This document shows positions 42,625 through 49,316 of a DNA stretch of 51,187 bases, one piece after another. Origin of the DNA: Nocardia higoensis. Its GTDB lineage: Bacteria > Actinomycetota > Actinomycetes > Mycobacteriales > Mycobacteriaceae. The stretch spans positions 1-51,187 of the forward strand of contig NZ_JADLQN010000011.1 of the NCBI RefSeq assembly GCF_015477835.1, in the 5' to 3' direction. Under the pieces are notes generated by a model. The model was given only the letters and a program-made list of their open reading frames with translations. It was not told the origin of the DNA and did no database searches. The translations under genes were made by a program, and so were the position numbers. How positions within the stretch are numbered: the stretch's first letter is position 1; every line of letters begins with the position of its first letter.

Positions 42625-42875
42625 ACCGCACCTCCTGTGGGGTTGGCCGAGACGACGACGCGGGTCGCGCCGTCGTGGCCGTGAATCGAACGGATGTCAT
42701 CGAGGGACGAGGCCTCGACCGTCGTGCGGACCGGGCCGCGCCAGCGCATCGAGACCGTGCCGTCCGGCCACACCACCCCATCGGCGACCACACCGGTCCC
42801 GGAGAAGCCGGTGATGTCGCGGTCGCGGTGGAGCTGGAAAAACCGCACTGCGGCGGTGGTTTCGGTGCTGGCCAT
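42609..42875 (-). CDS. Small hypothetical protein of the transfer operon
   Basis: This 88-residue protein has a beta-rich pattern (AVRFFQLHRDRDITGFSGTG, then VSMRWRGPVRTTVEAS). Its ATG overlaps the WhiB-like gene stop (TGATG), and its 3' end overlaps the coupling-protein start. The family is unknown. Confidence 0.7.
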   Translation of the reverse strand: MASTETTAAVRFFQLHRDRDITGFSGTGVVADGVVWPDGTVSMRWRGPVRTTVEASSLDDIRSIHGHDGATRVVVSANPTGGAVWTAA

Positions 42876-43189
42876 CACGCGGCCCCCCACACCCGGATCG
42901 GGCCGCCGGCCGCGATCTCGGCGAGCTTGTCGGCGGCCGCATGGCGGCGCGCCTTGCTGCCGTCGACGGTGGGCACCAGCACCCCGGCGACCACACAGTC
43001 GGTCAGCAGCCGGGCACGCACCAGCGACTCGGCCCACGCCGCGCATTCGGCCAGCACCGGGCAGCCCGCGCACACCGCTTGCGCGGCCCGCACCTGGCTC
43101 TGCCGCAAACCGGACACGAAGAACGCATCCTGCGGGATACCGGCACACGACCGCTCCGGCCTCGACGCCGGATCCAGGAACCTGCTCAC
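42875..43189 (-). CDS. WhiB-like Fe-S regulator
   Basis: This 104-residue protein carries four spaced cysteines (Cys15, Cys40, Cys43, Cys49) in the C...CxxCxxxxxC order of WhiB proteins, with the typical CAGCPVLAEC core. These would hold a [4Fe-4S] cluster sensing redox or NO. The usual G-V/I-W-G-G turn after the cluster is replaced by VAGVLVPTVDG, and a basic stretch, KARRHAAADK, follows. The ATG overlaps the previous stop (ATGA). It sits inside the transfer operon, so DNA transfer may respond to redox state (inference). Confidence 0.85.
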   Translation of the reverse strand: MSRFLDPASRPERSCAGIPQDAFFVSGLRQSQVRAAQAVCAGCPVLAECAAWAESLVRARLLTDCVVAGVLVPTVDGSKARRHAAADKLAEIAAGGPIRVWGAA

Positions 43190-43449
43190 CGCTGCTCACC
43201 CCCGACCGACACCGAGGGGGTGGTGGTGCGCAGGGAGCAGAACGGCTCACACGGGCCCAGCTCACGCGTCACCGGCACCGTCGAGTACTCCCGCGACGGG
43301 AACGCCAGCAAGACAGCGACCATCACCGCCAGTCCGACCAGCACGACACCGGCCAGCAGCAGCGCCATCGCCGACACCACCCCGGCCCCACGGCCACCGG
43401 TGTCCGGCACGATCACCAGCGGGATGTCGATCACACGCTCGCGCACCAT
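43186..43449 (-). CDS. Small single-pass membrane protein
   Basis: This 87-residue protein has one strong membrane segment (VVSAMALLLAGVVLVGLAVM) after a short basic/hydrophobic N-terminus. The tail carries two cysteines (LGPCEPFCSL). The ATG overlaps the stop of the gene before it (TGATG) and its stop overlaps the WhiB-like start. Position suggests a transfer-complex accessory protein. Confidence 0.7.
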   Translation of the reverse strand: MVRERVIDIPLVIVPDTGGRGAGVVSAMALLLAGVVLVGLAVMVAVLLAFPSREYSTVPVTRELGPCEPFCSLRTTTPSVSVGGEQR

Positions 43450-43754
43450 CACGCCACCACCGGCATGGCGACGAACGCCCGCGCCTCGGCAGCGGTCAAA
43501 CCGAGCACCGCGGCCCACCGCTCGACTTCCAGCTGCTGCGGGGCGACCGCGATCCGCATCGCCGCCGACGCCTGCTCCCGGGTCAACTGCCGCCCGGGCA
43601 GGTAGTCCACGACCCACCGGTCCTGGCCCACGTAATCGGCGTGATGCTCGGTCGCCTCCGACACCATGTGGCCGTCAGCGACGTACACCGCCGGGATCGT
43701 GGGAGCTGCTGCGCGGCGCCATGTCTCGCGCGTCCACACATTCGGGATGTTCAT
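43449..43754 (-). CDS. First gene of the transfer operon, hypothetical
   Basis: This 101-residue protein starts MNIPNVWTRETWRRAAAPTI. It contains DRWVVDYLPGRQLTREQASA and a C-terminal LGLTAAEARAFVAM helix. GAGGAAC precedes the ATG at 43754; ATG/GTG codons further out would enter the operator zone. It lies 47 bases from the nested dyad operator and is the first gene read from it. The family is unknown. Confidence 0.65.
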   Translation of the reverse strand: MNIPNVWTRETWRRAAAPTIPAVYVADGHMVSEATEHHADYVGQDRWVVDYLPGRQLTREQASAAMRIAVAPQQLEVERWAAVLGLTAAEARAFVAMPVVA

Positions 43755-43800
43755 CTGTTCCTCGCTTTCTTCGGGGCCGTCCAGGCCCACGCCTGATCGA

Positions 43801-43864
43801 GTGAATCACAGACAATCGATTCAATCAATAGTGAATCGATTGACCAGATTGACCTGTGATCCAC
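43801..43864. promoter_or_regulatory. Nested dyad operator between GntR gene and transfer operon
   Basis: An inner perfect 11-bp inverted repeat, CAATCGATTCA (43813-43823) with TGAATCGATTG (43832-43842), is framed by an outer repeat. The outer pair is GTGAATCACAG (43801-43811) with CTGTGATCCAC (43854-43864), one mismatch. The outer right arm abuts the -10 of the GntR gene. This symmetry fits two dimers of a GntR repressor controlling both directions. Confidence 0.75.
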
Positions 43865-43865
43865 C

Positions 43866-43871
43866 TATGAT
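43866..43871 (+). promoter_or_regulatory. Candidate -10 element of the GntR gene
   Basis: TATGAT ends 6 bases before the GTG at 43878, without a ribosome site, fitting a leaderless transcript. TTGACC words lie at 43840 and 43849, but neither is at ideal spacing. Confidence 0.5.
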
Positions 43872-43877
43872 GTCCGG

Positions 43878-44231
43878 GTGAGGAAGCCGACCCAGCCCCG
43901 ATACGCTCAGATCGCCGACGAACTGCGCGCTCGAATCGAGCGAGGGGACTACAAGCCTGGGGATCAGATCCCGACAAAGGCTGAGCTCATGGCCCAATGG
44001 GGCGTCGCGCTGAACACTGTGGCGCGCGCGGTTACTGAGCTACAGCAGGCCGGTCTGATCGAGACACATCAAGGTCTCGGGAGTTTCGTACGGGTCCCCC
44101 CTGAGCCAGAACCGGCCCCTCAGGACGAGCTCGCAGTACTGCGGGCGCGTGTCATTCGGTTGGAGGAGCAGTTGGCGGCGGTGTACGAGCACCTCGGCCT
44201 AGAGCCTCCCCCTCTTGACGCTGCCTCCTAG
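43878..44231 (+). CDS. GntR-family repressor (KorSA-like)
   Basis: This 117-residue protein is a GntR winged helix (about 8-75: YAQIADELRARIERGDYKPG, then DQIPTKAELMAQWGVALNTV). A short C-terminal leucine-rich helix follows (VLRARVIRLEEQLAAVYEHL) that may mediate dimers. There is no ligand-binding domain. Short GntR repressors such as KorSA of pSAM2 silence plasmid transfer genes. This gene is divergent from the transfer operon with a nested palindrome between. The start is a GTG, probably leaderless. Confidence 0.85.
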   Translation: MRKPTQPRYAQIADELRARIERGDYKPGDQIPTKAELMAQWGVALNTVARAVTELQQAGLIETHQGLGSFVRVPPEPEPAPQDELAVLRARVIRLEEQLAAVYEHLGLEPPPLDAAS

Positions 44232-44375
44232 CGCGGACGTTCTGATGTCGAAATGTCCTGTCGGCCATGCGAAGAAGTCTCTGCCGGTATCAGCGCGGTC
44301 GGAACCGACGCTGATCCACCTTCTACCGAACTTGCACCGAACTTCGGAAGCTGAGACACCCGGGCCAGTGAAACG

Positions 44376-45170
44376 ATGACCTACATGGAACTCAACGGCC
44401 TCCCGGTCACCGTCGATCAGTTGAAAGCCCTGGCGCTGGTCAACTACGGCCACTTCACTTCGATCCGAGTCGAAGGCCACGCCGGCGCACGAGGACTCTC
44501 CTTGCACCTCGATCGCCTGACCCGGGACTGTCGTGAGGTATTCGGCGTCGAGCTGGATCCTGACCGCGTTCGGTCGCTGATCCGCCATGCCCTGAACGGC
44601 ACAGACAAGGCTGTTGTCCTGAGGATCACGGTCTACGATCCCGCCCTGGAGCTCGGTCGCCCCGCCGCTGCGGCTGATCCCCACATCCTGGTGACCTTCC
44701 GTGAAGCTGGAACCGTACCGTTGGGCCCTCTTGCCCTTCAGTCCGCTGTCTACTCACGGGATTTGGCAAGGGTGAAGCACATCGGGCTCTTCGGTGCTCT
44801 CCATCAGCGGCGAGCTGCCCAGCTCAATGGCTTCGACGACGTCGTGTTCACTACGCCAGAGGGGGCAATCAGTGAGATCGCAACCTCCAATATCGGGTTC
44901 ATCGATGAAGAAGGCCGCCTCATCTGGCCGCGCGCGGACGTGTTGCCCGGGACCACGATGCGCTTGATCAGCCAGGCCCTCGACGAGGACGTCAACACCA
45001 GCCCCATCACGCTGTCGCAACTGGGCGACTTCGCGGCGGTTGTGGCCACGAACGCGGCAGTGGGGGTCCGGGCGGTGCACCGCATCGATGACGCACGATG
45101 GCCTGTTGATCACCAGGTCATCGACCACATCCGCAAAGAGTATGAGGCGATTCCGCCAGAACGGATTTGA
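44376..45170 (+). CDS. Class IV aminotransferase-like PLP protein
   Basis: This 264-residue protein matches the class IV aminotransferase fold (branched-chain aminotransferase/ADC lyase). The PLP lysine is Lys134 in ARVKHIGLFGAL. The cofactor-binding Glu167 lies in AISEIATSNIGF, and the LPGTTMRLI turn near the C-terminus is also typical. The N-terminus ELNGLPVTVDQLKALALVNY is characteristic of a subfamily widespread in Streptomyces and relatives whose substrate is unknown. An alternative start at 44385 would remove three residues. The FGE-fold gene follows after 31 bases, so the pair is probably one operon. Confidence 0.85.
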   Translation: MTYMELNGLPVTVDQLKALALVNYGHFTSIRVEGHAGARGLSLHLDRLTRDCREVFGVELDPDRVRSLIRHALNGTDKAVVLRITVYDPALELGRPAAAADPHILVTFREAGTVPLGPLALQSAVYSRDLARVKHIGLFGALHQRRAAQLNGFDDVVFTTPEGAISEIATSNIGFIDEEGRLIWPRADVLPGTTMRLISQALDEDVNTSPITLSQLGDFAAVVATNAAVGVRAVHRIDDARWPVDHQVIDHIRKEYEAIPPERI

Positions 45171-45201
45171 CGATCGGTGGGGAGACCATGGGGAGTGGGC
45201 G

Positions 45202-46128
45202 ATGATTTCGAGCGTCAAACGATGGACCGGCGCAGAGGTTAGGGCGCTTCGAGAAGCGCGGCGGATGAGCGTTGTCGACTTCGCGGCTCATCTGGGGGTC
45301 AGTGATCGCATGGTCTCCAAGTGGGAGTCCGGCGGGCGCCGGATCTGTCCTCGGCCGATCAATCAGGCGGCCCTCGACACCTCGCTCTTGAGGCTGGACC
45401 CTATGGCACGTGCGCGCTTCACTGAGTTCGTATCGCCTGACGTGCTCAGCGAAGCCCGAGACACCGATGTCGATGACGCGCGCGAGCGCGTACGACATCC
45501 AATCGATGGCAAGCTCATGACCTGGGTCGGTGAAGGCGTCTACCTCGCTGGCCCACAGGACGAACCGGCGTGGGTGGCCGGCTTCTACATCGACGTCTAC
45601 CCCACCACCAACCGGGACTATGCGCGGTTCACTGCGGCGACGGGCCATACGGCACCACAGCACTGGATAGATGGCCAGCCTCCTCACAGGGAGATGGACC
45701 ATCCTGTCGTATGGGTGAACTGGGAAGATGCCACCGCATACGCTCAATGGGCACAAAAAGCACTTCCCACCAGCGCGCAGTGGGAGAAAGCCGCTCGCGG
45801 CACACGCGGCAACCGCTACCCGTGGGGTAGCCAGACCACGCCCGCGAAGGGGAACTTCCGTGGCTCTGGCCCAGGGACGACGACACCAGTCGACCAGTAC
45901 AAGAGCGGTGCTTCTCCCTACGAGGTCTACGACATGTGCGGAAACGTATGGGAGTGGCTGTCTTCCGAGACCACACCTGGCCGGTTCGAACTCAAGGGGG
46001 GTGCCTTCACGAGTCCGTTCGACCGCGCGGCTCCCTCCGCGTGGAACGACGCCAGCACCAGGATGTGTGATGACGACACCGGCTTTCGCTGTGCCACAGC
46101 AAGTCTTCGGACTGCCGCCGGTGGTTGA
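45202..46128 (+). CDS. XRE-HTH fused to an FGE-sulfatase (SUMF1-like) domain
   Basis: This 308-residue protein has an N-terminal XRE helix-turn-helix (about 8-45: EVRALREARRMSVVDFAAHL, then SDRMVSKWESGG). A formylglycine-generating-enzyme fold follows (about 100-305: YIDVYPTTNRDYARF, PVVWVNWEDATAYAQW, GNRYPWG, CGNVWEWLSS, DTGFRCA). The region that in true FGE carries the two catalytic cysteines reads GGAFTSPFDRAAPSAW and has none. It is therefore not a classical formylglycine maker; it may bind a ligand or be an EgtB-like or C-lectin-like binder. GGGGAG precedes the ATG at 45202. Coupling of a DNA-binding domain to this fold suggests a sensor. Confidence 0.85.
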   Translation: MISSVKRWTGAEVRALREARRMSVVDFAAHLGVSDRMVSKWESGGRRICPRPINQAALDTSLLRLDPMARARFTEFVSPDVLSEARDTDVDDARERVRHPIDGKLMTWVGEGVYLAGPQDEPAWVAGFYIDVYPTTNRDYARFTAATGHTAPQHWIDGQPPHREMDHPVVWVNWEDATAYAQWAQKALPTSAQWEKAARGTRGNRYPWGSQTTPAKGNFRGSGPGTTTPVDQYKSGASPYEVYDMCGNVWEWLSSETTPGRFELKGGAFTSPFDRAAPSAWNDASTRMCDDDTGFRCATASLRTAAGG

Positions 46129-46234
46129 GCACGTGGCGTTTCAGCTGTCGGCCAGGCGAACCCACGAATTCATTCAGAGAAGTTCGGCGTGTCTGTCCTC
46201 GATCTTCCGCTATCGGGAATTAGCGTTAACCACC

Positions 46235-46456
46235 ATGGCGAGACCGGTAAGCATGCCTCCTTCCAAGCTGTCGGGAGTGCGCCTGTCCATCGACCTCCTA
46301 GAGGCGTGTGACGAGGCGATCCGAGAGCGTGGGCTGACCAAACGAGAGTTCTTCGAGCGGGCCCTGCGGCGTGAATTGGTCCTTGGCCAGCCTGAGCCGG
46401 AAGCACCGGGCCAGGAAGCGCTCGACCTCGATGTAGACCGAAAGGAATGCGCGTAG
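46235..46456 (+). CDS. Small ribbon-helix-helix protein
   Basis: This 73-residue protein contains KLSGVRLSIDLLEACDEAIR followed by ERGLTKREFFERALRREL, a ribbon-helix-helix (Arc/CopG-like) unit, then an acidic tail. It lies just before the rep gene, where CopG-like proteins often control copy number. No clear ribosome site precedes the ATG at 46235. An in-frame ATG at 46253 is an alternative. Confidence 0.6.
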   Translation: MARPVSMPPSKLSGVRLSIDLLEACDEAIRERGLTKREFFERALRRELVLGQPEPEAPGQEALDLDVDRKECA

Positions 46457-46507
46457 GCGTGACGCCGATCGGGTGATCCGCCCCGACCCTCCTACAACCT
46501 CATAAAC

Positions 46508-46548
46508 GCGAGAAACCCCCGGCCGGCACGCCGAGGGTTTGGTCTCGC
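46508..46548 (+). terminator. Imperfect hairpin terminator
   Basis: GCGAGA-AACCC (46508-46518) pairs with GGGTT-GGTCTCGC (46535-46548) with small mismatches. A CTTTTGCTTTTGG run follows near 46561. It separates the RHH gene from rep. Confidence 0.55.
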
Positions 46549-46563
46549 CCACTGAAGGGGCTT

Positions 46564-47829
46564 TTGCTTTTGGCAAGCAAGTCTCAGGGTAGCGCACGTC
46601 CCTGCAATGGGACACGCGTACACACCCTTACGCGTACAAAATGTGCGCCTTACCACTCTCACCAGCGGAAACAGCACAACCAAAGACGGTCACCCGGTCG
46701 TGTCGGCGTATCGTTCGCGGGGCTTTTCCAGCTTCCGCCGCTGCGGTTACAGCTGCCCGAGAACGCCTACGCCGGTGTCCCGGCCTGCTGGTGGTCACGC
46801 GAGCGCTGGGTCGCGCACAACCTGGCCCTCTACGACGAGCACTACACACTGCTGCGGCGACAGAACATGGTCGAAGCCGTGGCCCGCAAGACCTTCGAGG
46901 CCTACCTGCTCACCGAATCCGCAGGCGCGGACTACCACACCGGCCGTGACGCCCGCGTCTCCCTCGCCCGACTGCAGGCCGCCACCCACCGCCAACGCTC
47001 CACTGTGCTGCGCTGCCGCCGCCTGACCCGCAAACTCGGCACCCGCACCACCGTGTTCACCGGCCGCCACCGCACCCGAGAAGAACGCCTCGACTCCCAC
47101 AAGCGGCAAGACCGATCCCGCGGCTGGGCCTCCGTCGCCGCCCTGCACGAATCGGTCGTCCTGCCTGTGGATAACTCCCACGTCGAAAAGCTCCTTGACC
47201 AGGGTTTTGGCACCCCACCCGAACGAAGTGAGGGTTCTTCTTTTCTCTCACGGCAGAAATCGGTTACTTCACCAACAACCATGAGGGATCGCGCTTCGCG
47301 CTGCCTAGACAAGAGCGGGCGGCGGCGGACACCTCGGGCCTACGACCAGCGGGCGGTCAAACTGGTGGCCAGAATGCACCGTGACGAGCGTTTCCCGCTC
47401 TGGGTACGGATGACCTCACGCGGCCAGCTCACCGCCGTGGTGACGCGCAAAGCCGTCGCCGGTTGGGATGTCGACGACATCTACGGCGCCCTCGAGGAAG
47501 TTCGCATCGGCGGCCGCGCACCGATCACCCGCCCGGACAACCCCGCCGGCTATCTCAGCTGGCTGCTCCGCCAGATCCCCGACGACGTACCACCCGCTCG
47601 GCTCGACCGCGCCCGCGAAGTCGCCGCCACCGAAGTCGAACACGCCACCTGGCGCCGCGAACTCGAGCAGATGCGCCAAGCTCGCACGACCGCAACCGGC
47701 ATGAACGCCGCCGCACGAGCGACCCGCGACGCACTCGCCACCCGCACACACGGACAAGCCGCCGCCCGTGCCAGGGAAGCCGAGCAGGCCCGCCGAGAAC
47801 TCGCCCAGAAGGCGCGCAACGGCCGATAG
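46564..47829 (+). CDS. RepA-like plasmid replication initiator
   Basis: The conserved part begins LPENAYAGVPACWWSRERWV (about residue 64). A winged-helix region follows (about 95-160: RDARVSLARLQAATHRQRST). A low-complexity middle comes next, then SRQKSVTSPTTMRDRA and a C-terminal helical domain with WDVDDIYGALEEVR. This layout matches actinobacterial HTH replication proteins. Location beside parA agrees. The start is unresolved: in this frame only TTG codons (46564, 46570) precede the conserved part, and the first ATG (46868) is too late. An ATG at 46641 lies in another frame, so a rare start codon or a frameshift must be considered. Confidence 0.7.
   Translation: MLLASKSQGSARPCNGTRVHTLTRTKCAPYHSHQRKQHNQRRSPGRVGVSFAGLFQLPPLRLQLPENAYAGVPACWWSRERWVAHNLALYDEHYTLLRRQNMVEAVARKTFEAYLLTESAGADYHTGRDARVSLARLQAATHRQRSTVLRCRRLTRKLGTRTTVFTGRHRTREERLDSHKRQDRSRGWASVAALHESVVLPVDNSHVEKLLDQGFGTPPERSEGSSFLSRQKSVTSPTTMRDRASRCLDKSGRRRTPRAYDQRAVKLVARMHRDERFPLWVRMTSRGQLTAVVTRKAVAGWDVDDIYGALEEVRIGGRAPITRPDNPAGYLSWLLRQIPDDVPPARLDRAREVAATEVEHATWRRELEQMRQARTTATGMNAAARATRDALATRTHGQAAARAREAEQARRELAQKARNGR
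46614..46637. repeat. Two ACGCGTAC direct repeats at the rep start
   Basis: ACGCGTAC occurs at 46614-46621 and 46630-46637, 16 bases apart and in the leader of the rep gene. They may bind Rep or a repressor. Confidence 0.5.
47166..47174 (-). other. Perfect DnaA box within the rep gene
   Basis: TTATCCACA on the minus strand matches the consensus DnaA box. The 120 bases that follow are the most AT-rich, pyrimidine-streaked part of the gene and encode the least conserved part of Rep. This is a candidate origin. Confidence 0.5.
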
Positions 47830-47888
47830 CGGCCCTATGTCGGCGGAGGTGCTGTATCGCCCTGCCAGAACCAGACGGCGACGCCCAA

Positions 47889-47914
47889 TGTGTAGCTAGC
47901 TAGGCGTGCTAGCA
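47889..47914. other. GCTAGC-containing palindrome, candidate parS
   Basis: The stretch reads TGTGTAGCTAGC, then TAGGC, then GTGCTAGCACAC, an imperfect dyad. Similar GCTAGC words occur on the other side of the par genes near 49222-49242. Centromeres of small RHH-type ParB partners are often such short repeats flanking parAB. Confidence 0.4.
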
Positions 47915-47930
47915 CACTTAGCTTCGCTGG

Positions 47931-48278
47931 TCAGCAGCCGTTTCGGTCGAGAAATTCCCGCAGTGCCTGGTCGGTGATGGAGGCGAACGAGATGGTTCGG
48001 TCGCCGGTCTCGTAGCGCAGTTTGTCGACTGCGCGAGCCAGTCGCTCACGCGTGGAGGGACGGATGCGGACGTTGTGCTGCTCGATGAGGCGCTCCTCCA
48101 GCGGCACGCTGGGCGCGGGCCCGGACATCGATGGCGCCTTGAGCGGGGCCGCCGCGGTGGACGGGGCCTGGGCTGGTGGTTCCGGAGTCGGCGCCACTGG
48201 CGGCGGGGTGGGCTTGTCCGGGATGGCGTCGGCGGGATGGCGTCGTTTGATGGCTGGTTCGCGGTTCACAGCGTTCAT
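47931..48278 (-). CDS. Small RHH partition protein (ParB-like)
   Basis: This 115-residue protein has a proline-rich, disordered N-terminal half. The C-terminal RHH-like segment reads HNVRIRPSTRERLARAVDKL, then ISFASITDQALREFLDR. Its ATG overlaps the parA stop (ATGA). Gene order parA then a small DNA-binding partner fits type Ib partition systems, where this protein binds the centromere. It is not a classical large ParB. Confidence 0.8.
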   Translation of the reverse strand: MNAVNREPAIKRRHPADAIPDKPTPPPVAPTPEPPAQAPSTAAAPLKAPSMSGPAPSVPLEERLIEQHNVRIRPSTRERLARAVDKLRYETGDRTISFASITDQALREFLDRNGC

Positions 48279-49129
48279 GCGCGGGCTCCGTCCTTGATGA
48301 GGCCGAGCTCGACGGCCAGATCGGTGTAGGCGATCTGCAAGGCAATCGCCTTGCCCCCTTGGAACAAATGGATCGGCATCGCGGATGAGTGCGCGTCCTG
48401 GCGGGCGGCCAGATCAGGAATGACGGTCCTGCAGACCAGTCCTCCCGCCTCGTCGCCGATGGTGCCGTAGGCCTGCCGCAGTTCGCGCTCGCGGAAGTTG
48501 TGCTCACCGTTGTTGCGGCGGCGCGACACCACGATCGCGCCGAGCTCCAGTCGGGGGTTCGGGCGCCGGCGGACCCGCTCGATGGTCTCCTCGACCTCGG
48601 TGACGCCCTTCACGCTGTCCTTGGTCGCCTCAGTGACAACCAGGGCCAGGTCGGCGGCGACCAACGCCGAGAACAGCAACCGGCCCAACGAGGGCGGGCA
48701 GTCGAACAGCACCGCGTCGTAAGCACTGAGATCGACCCCGTCGAAGGCCGCATCCAGGCGCCAGACCAGATCGGCGTCGCCAGCCTCCTCGACAGCCGCC
48801 AGCTCTCGAGTGGCCGGCGCAATGTCGACAAGATCCCACTGGGAGGCAACGACCACATCGGCCAAGGCCCCCGGCTGAGCAGATCGGTCGAACAAGTCCG
48901 CCACCGTCGGCTGCCCGGCGACCACCTCTACGCCGACACCGGAGGTCGCATTGCCCTGCGGGTCCATGTCCATCACGAGCACTCGCCCACCCTGACCACG
49001 GGTCCTGCCGTGCGCTATCGCACTGGCCAGCCCCAGCGTGGTGGCGGTTTTTCCTACCCCGCCCTTCTGGTTAGCCAAGACCAGACGGCGAGGCTGGCTC
49101 CCATTGCTATCAGCGTTCGACTGGCTCAC
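48275..49129 (-). CDS. parA: ParA-type partition ATPase
   Basis: This 284-residue deviant Walker ATPase would move or space plasmid copies on the nucleoid. Walker A is LANQKGGVGKTATT (18-31), the A' motif is VLVMDMDPQGNAT and Walker B is AVLFDCPPS. There is no long N-terminal HTH, so it belongs to the shorter class typically paired with small RHH partners. The start is a GTG at 49129 with no strong ribosome site; it may be leaderless. The AT-rich region directly upstream, also the promoter region of the divergent coiled-coil gene, is the likely control site. Confidence 0.92.
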   Translation of the reverse strand: MSQSNADSNGSQPRRLVLANQKGGVGKTATTLGLASAIAHGRTRGQGGRVLVMDMDPQGNATSGVGVEVVAGQPTVADLFDRSAQPGALADVVVASQWDLVDIAPATRELAAVEEAGDADLVWRLDAAFDGVDLSAYDAVLFDCPPSLGRLLFSALVAADLALVVTEATKDSVKGVTEVEETIERVRRRPNPRLELGAIVVSRRRNNGEHNFRERELRQAYGTIGDEAGGLVCRTVIPDLAARQDAHSSAMPIHLFQGGKAIALQIAYTDLAVELGLIKDGARA

Positions 49130-49316
49130 AGAGCGAACCTAACACCAATAGCAAGCACCGCTACCAGCAACAACACACGTAGCAAGCAGAGCGAGCAAAT
49201 CAAGCGCAGCGACGGTAGCTCTGCTAGCAAGGTTAGCTAGCATAAAATGTTTTGTAACTACGTTTTAACTAATATAAATAACTTAAAACGAAAACGATTT
49301 ATGGTAGACTTGGTGG
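49130..49316. promoter_or_regulatory. AT-rich divergent control region
   Basis: This is by far the most AT-rich stretch of the plasmid (49240-49310). It contains CGTTTTAA (49261-49268) with TTAAAACG (49283-49290) as a perfect inverted repeat. Several AGCAAGC, TAGCAA and GCTAGC words lie to the left. It separates parA (-) and the coiled-coil gene (+). It may hold their promoters, a centromere or an origin unwinding element. Confidence 0.6.

Noticed and set aside
45202..46128. True formylglycine-generating enzyme
   Set aside because: The fold is there but the position of the two catalytic cysteines holds none.
47931..48278. Classical ParB/Spo0J
   Set aside because: Only 115 residues, with an RHH-like end and no ParB nuclease-like or CTPase motifs.
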